A DNA stretch of 64,000 bases from Paulinella micropora (Eukaryota; Cercozoa; Imbricatea; Euglyphida). The notes under the pieces were generated by a model. That model was not told the DNA's origin, searched no databases, and worked only from the letters and a program-made list of their open reading frames with translations. Numbering within the stretch: position 1 is the stretch's first letter; every line of letters begins with the position of its first letter. This document shows positions 10,229 to 25,244 of the stretch, in pieces. The DNA lies in NCBI GenBank assembly GCA_009731375.1, contig BJOX01000071.1, positions 485,154 through 549,153 on the forward strand, in the 5' to 3' direction. Made by a program: the position numbers and the translations under genes.

Positions 10229-11659
10229 ATGGAAAAAAAGGAGATTGAAGTTACTGAGGAGTTGATGACCCTCAACAACCTCAGATATGAGTTTCCAGCA
10301 AGTCTGGCTCTCTCTGAACAGGGAAGTATCTTTAAGAAGAACTTCGCCGACCAGCAGACTTATACCAGTGCATCGGGGACTGAAATGATTTTTACATTAC
10401 AGGCAAGCACTGATTTTGTTTATGGGAAGAATTGCTATTTGTCGTTTGACATTAAAGCAGATGGATTGGTAGCCACTGATGGAAAGGATAATGTTGCTTG
10501 TGCTATTGGCTTTCAGAACACTCCCGCGACTGCTATTTTTGAAAGATTTTTGTTGGAAAGTAAGGATGGTAGCGAACTTGAACGAATTGAAGATTTGAAC
10601 AAGATGGTGCGAAATATTCTCCCTTGGCATTATCCTTTTGATTACCGCCGACAGGCACAGATGGCGGGACAGCGAGAATCAGTCAGTGTTAATGTTAATG
10701 CTTCTGATGAGTCAGTCGTTGATTTTGCTGTCAATGTCCCCACTGCTGGTAGTGTTGGCACTGGTAATTATTTGAGGGTTTGTATTCCTCTTCATTACTT
10801 TTCAGGAGTGTTTAATGAAGAAACTCTCATTCCTCCCTCTTTGGTTAGTGGTATGAGACTTCGTTTGACATTTGCACCGCCTCAGGAAGCATTTACCATT
10901 ATTGGATGTGGTGATGGGAAAACTTCTTCTATTCCTGCTGGTTTTAGTGGTTCCGCTTTGACTTTCACCATATCAAATCCAGTGGTTATGTTGGAGACAT
11001 TCTCTCTTGCTCCTGCTGTCCAGAGAAATGTTATGGAACAGATGGGAAGCAAGGATGGGCTCCCATACACTTATGAAACATATTACAATCAAAAGGCTAA
11101 TCCAGCGACTTCCGATGATTTTAATCTTCAAGTGAATAAGGCCGTTGCTCGTGCTCAGTGCTTGTATATCGTCACGCAAAATGTGCTCGCTGACAATGCT
11201 AATATTGACAACTTGGGAACTACTCAAATGCCTTACAGACAATATCAATGCCGTATTGGTGATTGGTATGCCCCGCAACACAAGATGGAACTTGGAGTTA
11301 CTGATAGTCTTACAGATGCTCAACGAGGATGTGCAGAATTATATATTAACAATCTCCAAGCGACTATGGGCATTCGTGATGCTTACATGTCTTCGTCCGT
11401 TTCTCTTGAAAACTTTTGCAAGTGGTATTCTACTTTAGATAAAACAGGAATTACATCTAACTCAGGATTTGCTACCATTAAACAAACACTCAATCAGTCG
11501 CCCCACATTGGAGCGTCTGGTCTTGCAGTTAATAATTCACGAACTGCTGAAGTTAATATTGATTATAACGCAGATCGTACAATCACTGCTTGGTTGAAAT
11601 ACGTCAAAGTCGCGTCTATCTATCCATCTCGTGCAGTGGTAACAAAAAAAAAAAATTAA
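10229..11659 (+). CDS. Major capsid protein (double jelly-roll type)
   Basis: 476 residues, the usual size for polinton-like-virus major capsid proteins. Diagnostic-looking segments are LPWHYPFDYRRQAQMAGQRE near residue 132 and VCIPLHYFSGVFNEETLIPP near residues 184-203, followed by SGMRLRLTF, which corresponds to the strand and loop typical of the first jelly roll in this lineage. The C-terminal part ends in a basic KYVKVASIYPSRAVV. Codon use is noticeably richer in C-ending codons than in neighbouring genes, as for a highly expressed virion protein. Copy B has a full-length homologue of 470 residues. The family call rests on pattern and context, not on a structure search. Confidence 0.75.
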   Translation: MEKKEIEVTEELMTLNNLRYEFPASLALSEQGSIFKKNFADQQTYTSASGTEMIFTLQASTDFVYGKNCYLSFDIKADGLVATDGKDNVACAIGFQNTPATAIFERFLLESKDGSELERIEDLNKMVRNILPWHYPFDYRRQAQMAGQRESVSVNVNASDESVVDFAVNVPTAGSVGTGNYLRVCIPLHYFSGVFNEETLIPPSLVSGMRLRLTFAPPQEAFTIIGCGDGKTSSIPAGFSGSALTFTISNPVVMLETFSLAPAVQRNVMEQMGSKDGLPYTYETYYNQKANPATSDDFNLQVNKAVARAQCLYIVTQNVLADNANIDNLGTTQMPYRQYQCRIGDWYAPQHKMELGVTDSLTDAQRGCAELYINNLQATMGIRDAYMSSSVSLENFCKWYSTLDKTGITSNSGFATIKQTLNQSPHIGASGLAVNNSRTAEVNIDYNADRTITAWLKYVKVASIYPSRAVVTKKKN

Positions 11660-11685
11660 AAATTAAAATATAATATAATATAGCA

Positions 11686-12483
11686 ATGTCTTTTACTATC
11701 TCCAATCTTGAAGACGAAAAGCGAACAAAAAAAAATTTCCTCCTTCGTGTCTCCTCAAGCGATAAAACAGAATCCAAATCCGCTTCTACTCACAATGGCC
11801 GTTTCGTCGTTGATTTACCAGCAACTGGTCGTAATATTGATATAATCAGTGCTTATGTCGTTAAAAGTATCTCTATCCCAAATGTTTTCCCAAACATACC
11901 GAGTTATGCCAACACTCTCACATTGATTAAAACAACTGGATCGGCTACAAAAACGGCAATCGTAACAGCAAATCAATACACCATTGATACATTTATTACC
12001 GCTCTTCAAACTGCGATTAATTCAGCAATTACCCCTAACTCCGTAGTTATAACTTTGAACTCCGTTAATAAATTGAATTTTGCTTTCACTGGTGATACAT
12101 ATGCTTTTGATTACGATAACAGCACGATTAGCGATAAGATAGGATTAACTGCCGATATCTCGGCGGCGGCGAGTAGCACCATGCAATCTATAGTCAATCT
12201 AATCGGTGAAACGGCCGTTTATGTCCATAGCCGTGCTTTAAATCAGTCTGGTTTAGTTGAAGCAAATGGTAATTTCTCTGTGGTCGGTAAATGTAATTTA
12301 GATAAGCCGTATGGAGTCCAGTGCTACTTTGAGAGTTCTAATGATGTCGCCGATTATGTGCCATTTAATACAACAAAAAGTTTAAGGTCTATTGATATTG
12401 TAATTAGAAATGCGGGCGGTGAAGTTTTGGAGGTTCCTTTGAACTTTGAGGTTTCAATTCTTCTCAAAGTCTATCATGCTTAA
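11686..12483 (+). CDS. Minor capsid (penton-like) protein
   Basis: 265 residues, starting MSFTISNLEDEKRTKKNFLL. The sequence is beta-rich, with motifs NGRFVVDLPATGRNIDIISA and a C-terminal LRSIDIVIRNAGGEVLE, and it ends in a hydrophobic strand. Size, beta-rich character and the place directly after the major capsid gene (26 bp apart) match the single-jelly-roll penton proteins of polinton-like viruses and virophages. The copy B homologue (30440-31237) differs at few positions, making this one of the best conserved genes. In copy B a nuclease gene has inserted between it and the major capsid gene. Confidence 0.7.
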   Translation: MSFTISNLEDEKRTKKNFLLRVSSSDKTESKSASTHNGRFVVDLPATGRNIDIISAYVVKSISIPNVFPNIPSYANTLTLIKTTGSATKTAIVTANQYTIDTFITALQTAINSAITPNSVVITLNSVNKLNFAFTGDTYAFDYDNSTISDKIGLTADISAAASSTMQSIVNLIGETAVYVHSRALNQSGLVEANGNFSVVGKCNLDKPYGVQCYFESSNDVADYVPFNTTKSLRSIDIVIRNAGGEVLEVPLNFEVSILLKVYHA

Positions 12484-12529
12484 TCCTATCGGTTTATTTA
12501 CATTTGGACTATAATTTCCCTTATTATAT

Positions 12530-12757
12530 ATGATATTTTTGGACAATATAGATAAATTGTTTAAGTTGATAACGGCTGTCAACGAGTGCCGTTTGAAACA
12601 AAAAAAAGATATAATCCCGTGCGGGACTAATATGGATCAGTTTTATCGGTATTTAAGGAAATACCATGCACCAATTGTTGAGGAAATGACAAAAAAAACA
12701 AATATTAACAATCTAGCAGTAGAGATAGAAAAAAAGTTTGAAAGCCTGTATTTTTGA
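12530..12757 (+). CDS. Conserved small helical protein
   Basis: 75 residues, mostly helical, with a core IIPCGTNMDQFYRYLRKYHA. A divergent, gap-truncated homologue at 29456-29697 in copy B keeps IPCG-x-N-x-DQFY-x-YL and the flanking helices, while most other residues differ. Conservation of this core through strong divergence supports a real gene. It ends 20 bp before the stop of the convergent 410-residue gene. Function unknown. Confidence 0.55.
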   Translation: MIFLDNIDKLFKLITAVNECRLKQKKDIIPCGTNMDQFYRYLRKYHAPIVEEMTKKTNINNLAVEIEKKFESLYF

Positions 12758-12777
12758 AAGTGTGTATTTTTTTTTGT

Positions 12778-14010
12778 TTAAATCTGGTCTTCAATCCAGT
12801 TCAATGAAGCGTAAATGCTCGCACCTGTTCCTGCCACTAGAGATGCTGACACGGTCAATGTCTTACCCGTTCCAATTTTTAGGTTATAGCGAGACAAATC
12901 AATGTAAATAGAAGCACCTACAGATAATATATATGTTAATACTATGTTTCCGCCAGTGCGGGTAGTTCCTGCTGTATCTACTTCCACTATTGATGTGTTG
13001 GTATCATAATTGGAATATGACGGAGTGCCTCCAAGTGTCGCATTTAATGTTATCTTTGCTATACATATTTTGTCACTTGTGTTGCTCACACACAAATTTT
13101 CAAAATAAATAACATTGTAATTCGTCTTACTATTAAATGTGGCTCGGTTGCGGAGGGTAAATATAGAAGTTTCCGTCGTTCCAATAGTTTTGACATTGTC
13201 ATACGAATTGGTTATAGCAATAGTGCGGTCAATAGTCCCCTCAACTGCCAAAAACATACTCGCCGTTTTCATTACAACGGATTGAAGGCTTGACGAATAT
13301 GCCTTCGCATAAATAGCAAACGCCGCCTGATCTAATGATGGAGTAGTAGCAGTGCTCGCGTATTTAATCGCATGAATTACTTCCATTCGTCCAGTGCGGG
13401 GATTTTCAATTTTAAATGTAATCTGACCGCTACCCAGATATTGGACGACTATTTCAAACACATTCAATTTAGTAAAATCAATCGCGGGGAAGTTTCCCGT
13501 ATTATCACATTTATCAACATTCCACGCATACTGACTAACCACATTTTCAACACTCCCCGCCGTTCTTACAACAGACATTCCCGAGTTTGATTGTCTAAAA
13601 CATAAATTGTCTGCTGGTGTGCCTATGCCGATATCGCAATTAAAGGTAGTCGCGGTGGTAGATGACGGAAACAATGCGGAAAATCTAGCAACCAAGCCCA
13701 TGCCACTTCTGTATTTTGCTCTTTCAATAGTCGTAATCTGTGCGGTTGAATTACCAGAGGCCGATGTGGTCAAAACCGCCATTGAATTAGCAGTTGATAC
13801 CACCCCGCCGTTTGTTTCTGTTTTGTCAAAGAAACGAGTATTAATACCATATGTAAATACATTTTGTAATACTGGCGATAAAGTGGCCGTTCTCAATTCT
13901 CCGAAGGCCGTTGTTGGTAAAGCATCTTTAATATTATCTATTGATAAAGAAGATGATGACGATGTAGATGATGACGATGGAGTGCTCGTGCTTTGACCAA
14001 ACAAATTCAT
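12778..14010 (-). CDS. Beta-rich structural protein, 410 residues
   Basis: Start set at the ATG at 14010 (MNLFGQS), shared with copy B, not the longer upstream frame. A Ser/Thr homopolymeric linker (residues 8-22) is followed by a conserved domain containing YGINTRFFDKTETNGGVV, YRSGMGLVARFSALF and FNCDIGIGTPADNLCFRQ. The YR-x-G-x-G-x-x-ARF-x-ALF / IGIG pattern recalls virion proteins of marine phages and giant viruses that expose a beta-sandwich at the capsid or tail surface; no search was possible. The N-terminal MN[LI]FG[QR]S tag is shared with gene G. It is convergent with the capsid operon and probably a separate late unit. Confidence 0.6.
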   Translation of the reverse strand: MNLFGQSTSTPSSSSTSSSSSLSIDNIKDALPTTAFGELRTATLSPVLQNVFTYGINTRFFDKTETNGGVVSTANSMAVLTTSASGNSTAQITTIERAKYRSGMGLVARFSALFPSSTTATTFNCDIGIGTPADNLCFRQSNSGMSVVRTAGSVENVVSQYAWNVDKCDNTGNFPAIDFTKLNVFEIVVQYLGSGQITFKIENPRTGRMEVIHAIKYASTATTPSLDQAAFAIYAKAYSSSLQSVVMKTASMFLAVEGTIDRTIAITNSYDNVKTIGTTETSIFTLRNRATFNSKTNYNVIYFENLCVSNTSDKICIAKITLNATLGGTPSYSNYDTNTSIVEVDTAGTTRTGGNIVLTYILSVGASIYIDLSRYNLKIGTGKTLTVSASLVAGTGASIYASLNWIEDQI

Positions 14011-14038
14011 TTTTATTATATAATATGTAATATAAAAC

Positions 14039-14314
14039 ATGTCAGTTATTATTAAAGAATTGCCCGCGGATATCGTTGGCCACATAAGAACATTTGTTTA
14101 TGCAGAAATGCCCCTGACGAAATATGGAGAAGAATTTTGTAATATATGCGGTTTGTCTCGCACATTCCGGTCGCATCCTCCGATCATAGCAGGCAATTTC
14201 TATGGTGTGGATAGTATTGAGTTTTTCACAATCTGCTCCATTAAATGCTACAGACGAGAGTCTAATCTTAGAGTAAAATATGGAGAGCCCCCATTGATTG
14301 TGGTTAAGTATTAG
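14039..14314 (+). CDS. F-box-like / Zn-binding small protein
   Basis: 91 residues. The N-terminus VIIKELPADIVGHIRTFVY has the Leu-Pro-x-x-Ile-x-x-x-Ile spacing of an F-box-like helix pair. A CNICG and a later C-S-I-K-C pair (FFTICSIKCYRR) could bind one zinc ion. Copy B has a close homologue (27875-28150). The 3' end overlaps the convergent recombinase gene by 11 bp in both copies. Viral F-box-like proteins usually recruit host ubiquitin ligases, but that role is inferred. Confidence 0.5.
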   Translation: MSVIIKELPADIVGHIRTFVYAEMPLTKYGEEFCNICGLSRTFRSHPPIIAGNFYGVDSIEFFTICSIKCYRRESNLRVKYGEPPLIVVKY

Positions 14315-15617
14315 CCTTCTTTTTAATTCTCGCACTTCTTCTTAATGGTTGTTTTCCTTCCTTATCTCCAACATGTTGGAGATATTCTGGCTTGTCCTTC
14401 TTCTGCTTTACAAACTCATTGACAAGCACTGCTCCTATTCCGCTTAATTGCCGTAGTTTAGTATTTGTTATTTGCCCTTCGCAATCGTTCCATATTTTTT
14501 CCAATAATTCAAGTTTATCTACACGGCTTGCTCTCTTTCCTAATTGTTCATAACTGCTTTCTTCTTCTCCGTTTTCGCTAATATTAGTTAAATTCAAGTA
14601 TAAATCTATCTTTCTTCTTAACTCTTCAAGTTCTGTTTTAATCCCTTCTGCTTTAATCTCCTCAGGATCGGCCACATTTACCCACGAATACGAAAAACTT
14701 GTCATCATATCGCCGTGCCCCAGCACATTGCTTACCCATGTGTTATAGTTCTCCAACTTTGGATTGGCAAAATTGGAATAAGATAAACTTGCATACAACT
14801 TTCTCAGCATTGAAGACCTTTGTTTATAATCCGCCAGCCACGGAAAGATTTTAATTATTCGTTTGTTCAATTCATTGTTCTTTTGTTTATCAAGCACCCC
14901 TTCTTTGTTAATGATAACCGCTTTCTTTTTTCTAAAATAGTTTCTAATTGAATTTACCTTTTCAATTACAAAAGCGGGAGTAAAAAGAATAACTGGCCTT
15001 TCTGTCCAATTCTTTTCTTGTCCCTCTCGCTTCTTCGCTAGATTATTCACTCTTAACCAACTCGGCTTATCGGGCACCAGTTCATATGTATTTTTATCAA
15101 ATATCTCTACAGGGCGGGCACCAGTTGCTATCATTAATGCAAGCAGTTTCAAATACACATCATTGCTCATAATCATATCGTTCATTTTCGCCATCACATC
15201 CCGCACATCTATTTGTATTTTTTCTTCATTCTTTTGCTTCACATCTTTCTTGTATCCTTCTACGATTTCAATTCTTTCATCTTCGTTCAAATTGAAGTAT
15301 TTATCTAGTTTAGACATTTCATAAACTTTTTCACTTTGATTTGGTTTAATTGCCTTCATTCTAACTTCAGATATTCGTTGTCGTCTTGATTGCAAATTCG
15401 GATATATTAAGACATACTTGGGGTAAATAACTTTTAATGCTTCAAGTGCTTCTTTCTCAGTTGTTTGATTACTAAATAACATAATTATGGCTTTATGAAA
15501 AGCCATTGACGGCTTAGCATTAATTTCAAAAAAGTCAGACACAACATTATAAATTTTATGATCAGTGTCTGCTACTTTTAACTGCCTAACAAACTTTCTA
15601 TCCTTCTCACTCCACAT
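14304..15617 (-). CDS. Tyrosine recombinase, telomere-resolvase (protelomerase)-like
   Basis: 437 residues from the ATG at 15617, the start matching copy B (MWxExDxKFVRQL). The catalytic core contains LMIATGARPVEIF (first Arg), a Lys-rich hairpin (NLAKKREGQEKNW), MLRKLYASLSYSNF (second Arg, in the R-x-x-YA form seen in TelN/TelK-type enzymes) and VLGHGDMMTSFSYSWV, with the His and the probable nucleophile Tyr eight residues later. The helical N-terminal region and short C-terminal basic tail also fit that family. Such enzymes cut palindromic sites and reseal hairpin ends, or, for ordinary tyrosine recombinases, integrate DNA. The terminal palindrome at 18227-18633 makes an end-processing role plausible. 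Protelomerase rather than integrase is inference. Confidence 0.65.
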   Translation of the reverse strand: MWSEKDRKFVRQLKVADTDHKIYNVVSDFFEINAKPSMAFHKAIIMLFSNQTTEKEALEALKVIYPKYVLIYPNLQSRRQRISEVRMKAIKPNQSEKVYEMSKLDKYFNLNEDERIEIVEGYKKDVKQKNEEKIQIDVRDVMAKMNDMIMSNDVYLKLLALMIATGARPVEIFDKNTYELVPDKPSWLRVNNLAKKREGQEKNWTERPVILFTPAFVIEKVNSIRNYFRKKKAVIINKEGVLDKQKNNELNKRIIKIFPWLADYKQRSSMLRKLYASLSYSNFANPKLENYNTWVSNVLGHGDMMTSFSYSWVNVADPEEIKAEGIKTELEELRRKIDLYLNLTNISENGEEESSYEQLGKRASRVDKLELLEKIWNDCEGQITNTKLRQLSGIGAVLVNEFVKQKKDKPEYLQHVGDKEGKQPLRRSARIKKKANT

Positions 15618-15767
15618 GACAAAGTGTATATACAACAAGTCTATATTTTTCTAAGTCATAAATTGTTTTTATTAATGAATTCAATGTTCACACCGGATTT
15701 AAGAATACTTTAAACAACAATCAATTAGTAAGAAACATACTTTAATAAATCAGTTGATTGTAAAAAG

Positions 15768-16289
15768 TCACTCCAGAGGTATCATCCAATTAATATTGAG
15801 AGTTCTATCTCCCAATTTCGCAACTGCAGTCACTGAGTTGTAAACAAATACTTCGCCATTGACGGAGACAAGAAAATTCTTTGTGTGCTTTGGGTTTTGA
15901 ATATTAGTATCCCATACTGCTGTTTTATAAAAAAAAAATTCTCTCCCTGCTTCTCGGATCGTAGACTTGTTGTAAAAAGACCCCGCCAATTTTGTCGCTT
16001 TGAGGAATTCCTTTGACACTCTGACACGTATGTTTCTTCCCTGAGCATATCCTTCTTCCAGAGTATCATATGTGTGCCACCCTTGCGGGGGAGTGTCCTC
16101 ATTATCTTCATCCTCTTCTTGATCAGTGGGAGGATCAGAAGCGGGAGGATCAGAAGCGGGAGGATCAGAAGCAGAAGGGGCGGTAGCAGAAGGGGCTGGA
16201 GTTCTCTTGCCGTCCAACGTGATGATAGTCTTCCCATCCACTTCGGAGATATTGGCCTCCCTGAACATCCGCACCAATTCTTCCGACAT
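15768..16289 (-). CDS. Accessory protein with PPASD repeats (copy A only)
   Basis: 173 residues. After 30 N-terminal residues comes a low-complexity linker of SDPPA repeats (16125-16185 on the plus strand) and an acidic stretch (QEEDEDNEDT). The C-terminal 100 residues (from GWHTYDTLEEGYAQGRNIRV) look globular, alpha/beta, with FLVSVNGEVFVYNSVTAVAK. Nothing comparable occurs in copies B or C. GC content is higher than the viral core genes, so it may have been acquired separately. Function unknown. Confidence 0.5.
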   Translation of the reverse strand: MSEELVRMFREANISEVDGKTIITLDGKRTPAPSATAPSASDPPASDPPASDPPTDQEEDEDNEDTPPQGWHTYDTLEEGYAQGRNIRVRVSKEFLKATKLAGSFYNKSTIREAGREFFFYKTAVWDTNIQNPKHTKNFLVSVNGEVFVYNSVTAVAKLGDRTLNINWMIPLE

Positions 16290-16483
16290 GACCTACCCAC
16301 ACATCAAAAAGCACAAAAACACATATGTGGGTAGTGCCTTGAAGCCGTTCTAATCAATATACTAATATGTGCTTTTTATAAATAAACTAATAATGAGAAG
16401 GGTTGAAGCATTGTTTGTTGTCTATCGTGTTGCTTAAGGAGAAGTGAGCAGGTAGGCAGATGCACAACATAAACAAGGCTACT

Positions 16484-16993
16484 CTAATCTCCTCTCATAC
16501 ATCTATACATATTCCCATCATGCTCATTCATCAGACTATATTCTGATTTAACTTGGACTGGGATATATGCTGAATATCTAATGTAGGATTGATTGAAAGT
16601 AAGTTTTTCGTTTTCAATCCCTCTAAGAATTCTATCTTGGACAACTTTGCTAAACTCGCTCCTATGCTCCCTCCTCCACTCTTTGAATAATTTTCTTTCT
16701 TTTTCAATTCTCTTCAATTCATTCTTCCTGTTCCTATCATATTGCCTATCTTCCTCAACATTATTCTTTTCGTTATCCAATCTTCCAATCATGATGTCAA
16801 TGGCTCTCATTTTGTTTATGTCTGGTTTGATTTTCTCCTTCAATAATTCTATTTCTTTATTTGCTTTGGCTACTCTTTCTTCACATATTATCCTAAACTT
16901 GTTAAGTTTATCCCTTCCATTCTTACTAGTTTCAAAAACCTCAATCCATTCTTCAGTCGTTCTGTCTTCCCTACTTACTAGGTTCTCACTCAT
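16484..16993 (-). CDS. Coiled-coil accessory protein (copy A only)
   Basis: 169 residues, almost entirely charged helix (KELLKEKIKPD-type heptads in the first half, RKNELKRIEKERKLFKEWRR in the middle), ending in a less charged segment. A Pro-rich frame without an ATG lies just upstream and overlaps the start (ATGAGTGA), so the true N-terminus may be longer if a frameshift is present. No counterpart exists in copies B or C. Function unknown. Confidence 0.45.
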   Translation of the reverse strand: MSENLVSREDRTTEEWIEVFETSKNGRDKLNKFRIICEERVAKANKEIELLKEKIKPDINKMRAIDIMIGRLDNEKNNVEEDRQYDRNRKNELKRIEKERKLFKEWRREHRSEFSKVVQDRILRGIENEKLTFNQSYIRYSAYIPVQVKSEYSLMNEHDGNMYRCMRGD

Positions 16994-17186
16994 TCTGTTT
17001 CTGAGGTGCTTGCGTCCGTGCGTTCTCTGGCGTACGCGGGGTTTGAGGTTTAGGTGGTGGCTGATATCTTATTTTTTCATTTTCTGTTGGTCGTCCCTGC
17101 TCCACTTTTTTTCCAGATTATCTCTTAAGTTGGATGTGTATGTTTTATGGTTGTAATTGTTGCGAAATTGTTGCATGATGATGTCT

Positions 17187-17254
17187 TGGATGAATGGGAA
17201 GTGCTCACACTCGGTTTTCCGTGTCGTGGGTTCAATTCCCGTTTGTTAGCACCG
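17187..17254 (+). other. tRNA-like segment with A- and B-box matches
   Basis: TGGATGAATGGG (17187-17198) resembles a pol III A box and GGTTCAATTCC (17229-17239) matches the B box / T-loop. The acceptor arms do not pair as a normal tRNA and the anticodon loop is oversized, but GTGCT near 17201 and AGCAC near 17248 can pair. It may be a degenerate tRNA or a tRNA-derived promoter. It lies in a 860-bp stretch (16994-17858) with no convincing gene. Confidence 0.25.
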
Positions 17255-17620
17255 ATTATTTGGTGCTTTTATTACCTTTTTACTTTTGACGGAGCGGTGT
17301 GATGAGTTTCTTTTTGAGGTGCTTTACTCGTTTATTTTATTTTCCTTTATGGGCTTTTATTTTTTGCAAAATTTAGCAGTCATTATTAATTTGCTATGTT
17401 GTTTTCATTTCGTTTTTCCGTTGTTCGTTGTGTGGATTTCCACTGGATTTCCATCACCACACATTGGATAAAGGCCGTCCGTCTGCGAGAGAGAGCAGAG
17501 GGAGATTTATTAAAATTCATCTTCCTGCCCCTGTCCGCCCTTTGGCCTTGGGAGCCGAAAACCCTTTTATATAGGGCTATACTATTTTAGTAGAGATTTT
17601 TTTTTTTTTCTTATATAAGG

Positions 17621-17755
17621 TTGGACACCCTGTCCAAAGTAAAAAAGTATTAATAATAAGTATAATAACATATAAAATCCTTTAAAAAACATAATAAAAA
17701 GTGTCCGAGGTCTTAAAACTGAAGTCGGCCGTGTCCAACGTGGGGGATTGGACAC
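17621..17755. promoter_or_regulatory. TTGGACAC / GTGTCCAA iteron cluster, copy A
   Basis: TTGGACAC at 17621, TGTCCAA at 17631, GTGTCC at 17701, GTGTCCAA at 17731 and TTGGACAC at 17748 form a cluster of the same 8-mer in both orientations. It recurs in both arms of the terminal palindrome (18315 and 18537) and in the terminal repeats of B and C. Position near the genome ends suggests binding sites for a replication initiator or the resolvase-like enzyme. Confidence 0.5.
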
Positions 17756-17858
17756 TATGTAGGAAGCGGTATTTTATAAAAACTCTCTCTCCCGTGCTCA
17801 TACATTAAGTGGTATATAGTATATTTATGTTAAACATAAGCGGTATATAGTATATACA

Positions 17859-18200
17859 ATGGATACCGACATTAAGGAAGAATTGAAATTCTTAATGAAT
17901 GCACCCGATACAAAACAGCAACGATACAGAAAAAAGTATAAGGAGAAACATCCAGAGAAAATAAAAGAAAAACAAAAGAGGTATGTGGAGAAGAATAGAG
18001 ATAAAATAAATGAACGACGAAGGGAATATTACAAGAGAAATAAAGACAAAATACAGCAACAACAAAGGAAATATTTAGACAGCAATAGAGCAATAATAAA
18101 TGAATACAGAAGGGAATATTACAAAAAGAAACATAATGTGAGCAATGTGTTAGCCAGCACTAATCCTGACATTGAATTTTTAAAGACACTTGATTTTTAA
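17859..18200 (+). CDS. Telomere-proximal Lys/Arg-rich repeat protein
   Basis: 113 residues. After an N-terminal segment ending DTKQQRYRKKY come imperfect repeats of about 13 residues (KNRDKINERRREYYK-type), highly basic and helical, then a non-repetitive tail ending EFLKTLDF. Homologues lie next to the telomeres at 25717-26071 and 48316-48670, in the same orientation toward the genome end and with the same tail (EYLKTLQF). Similar repeats occur at the C-termini of the GIY-YIG proteins here. A DNA-binding role is plausible from charge and position but unproven. The copy A version is intact. Confidence 0.55.
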   Translation: MDTDIKEELKFLMNAPDTKQQRYRKKYKEKHPEKIKEKQKRYVEKNRDKINERRREYYKRNKDKIQQQQRKYLDSNRAIINEYRREYYKKKHNVSNVLASTNPDIEFLKTLDF

Positions 18201-18226
18201 CCCCCCCAACTCCCCAACTCCCCTAT

Positions 18227-18633
18227 GGTCATTTATGTATATACGGCTGTCTATCCGCAAAGTATAAAACAAGCCGTTAAAATGTGTAAAACCAACACTG
18301 GACATATAAAAAAAGTGTCCAACCCTTGTAAAAACCGACGAAGGTTTTCCAAAAATCAACCAACTAAGCACATTTAGAAAGAATTAAGACATATTAAGCA
18401 CATAGTCCATATAAACTTTGTTTATATATATTTTTATGTAGTAAAAATATGGACTATGTGCTTAATATGTCTTAATTCTTTCTAAATGTGCTTAGTTGGT
18501 TGATTTTTGGAAAACCTTCGTCGGTTTTTACAAGGGTTGGACACTTTTTTCTATATGTCCAGTGTTGGTTTTACACATTTTAACGGCTTGTTTTTTACTT
18601 TGCGGATAGACAGCCGTATATAGATAAATGACC
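18227..18633. repeat. Terminal palindrome of copy A with two internal side hairpins
   Basis: Arms 18227-18410 and 18449-18633 are inverted copies differing at only a few positions. Between them, 38 nt fold into two side hairpins: ATAAAC-TTT-GTTTAT (18411-18425) and ATTTTTA-TGTAG-TAAAAAT (18430-18448). The result is a T-shaped fold like the terminal repeats of parvoviruses. The palindrome stops at GGTCATTTATGT on the left, mirrored on the right, and satellite begins directly beyond. Differences between arms argue against a simple read-through artefact. Confidence 0.8.

Positions 18634-25244
<6,611 letters not shown>

Larger units (their letters stand above)
1..18633 (+). mobile_element. Endogenous polinton-like virus, copy A (left end outside window)
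   Basis: The genes between the window start and the palindrome ending at 18633 form one AT-rich, tightly packed, intron-free viral genome. Core morphogenesis genes (fibre, PLA2 protein, packaging ATPase, major and minor capsid) run on the plus strand; the 410-residue structural protein and the recombinase run on the minus strand. Gene order matches copy B read in reverse, and the two differ throughout at the nucleotide level, so they are related but distinct viruses rather than a recent duplication. The left terminus, with gene G and the primase seen in segment C, would lie outside the window. Damage is limited to frameshifts near 3612 and 5362 and a 10-N gap at 3338-3347. Confidence 0.8.

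Noticed and set aside
18227-18633. Palindrome as a rho-independent type terminator or an ordinary MITE
   Set aside because: Far too long for a terminator, positioned at the genome end, and paired with a same-fold palindrome at the segment C end; no target duplication is visible around it.
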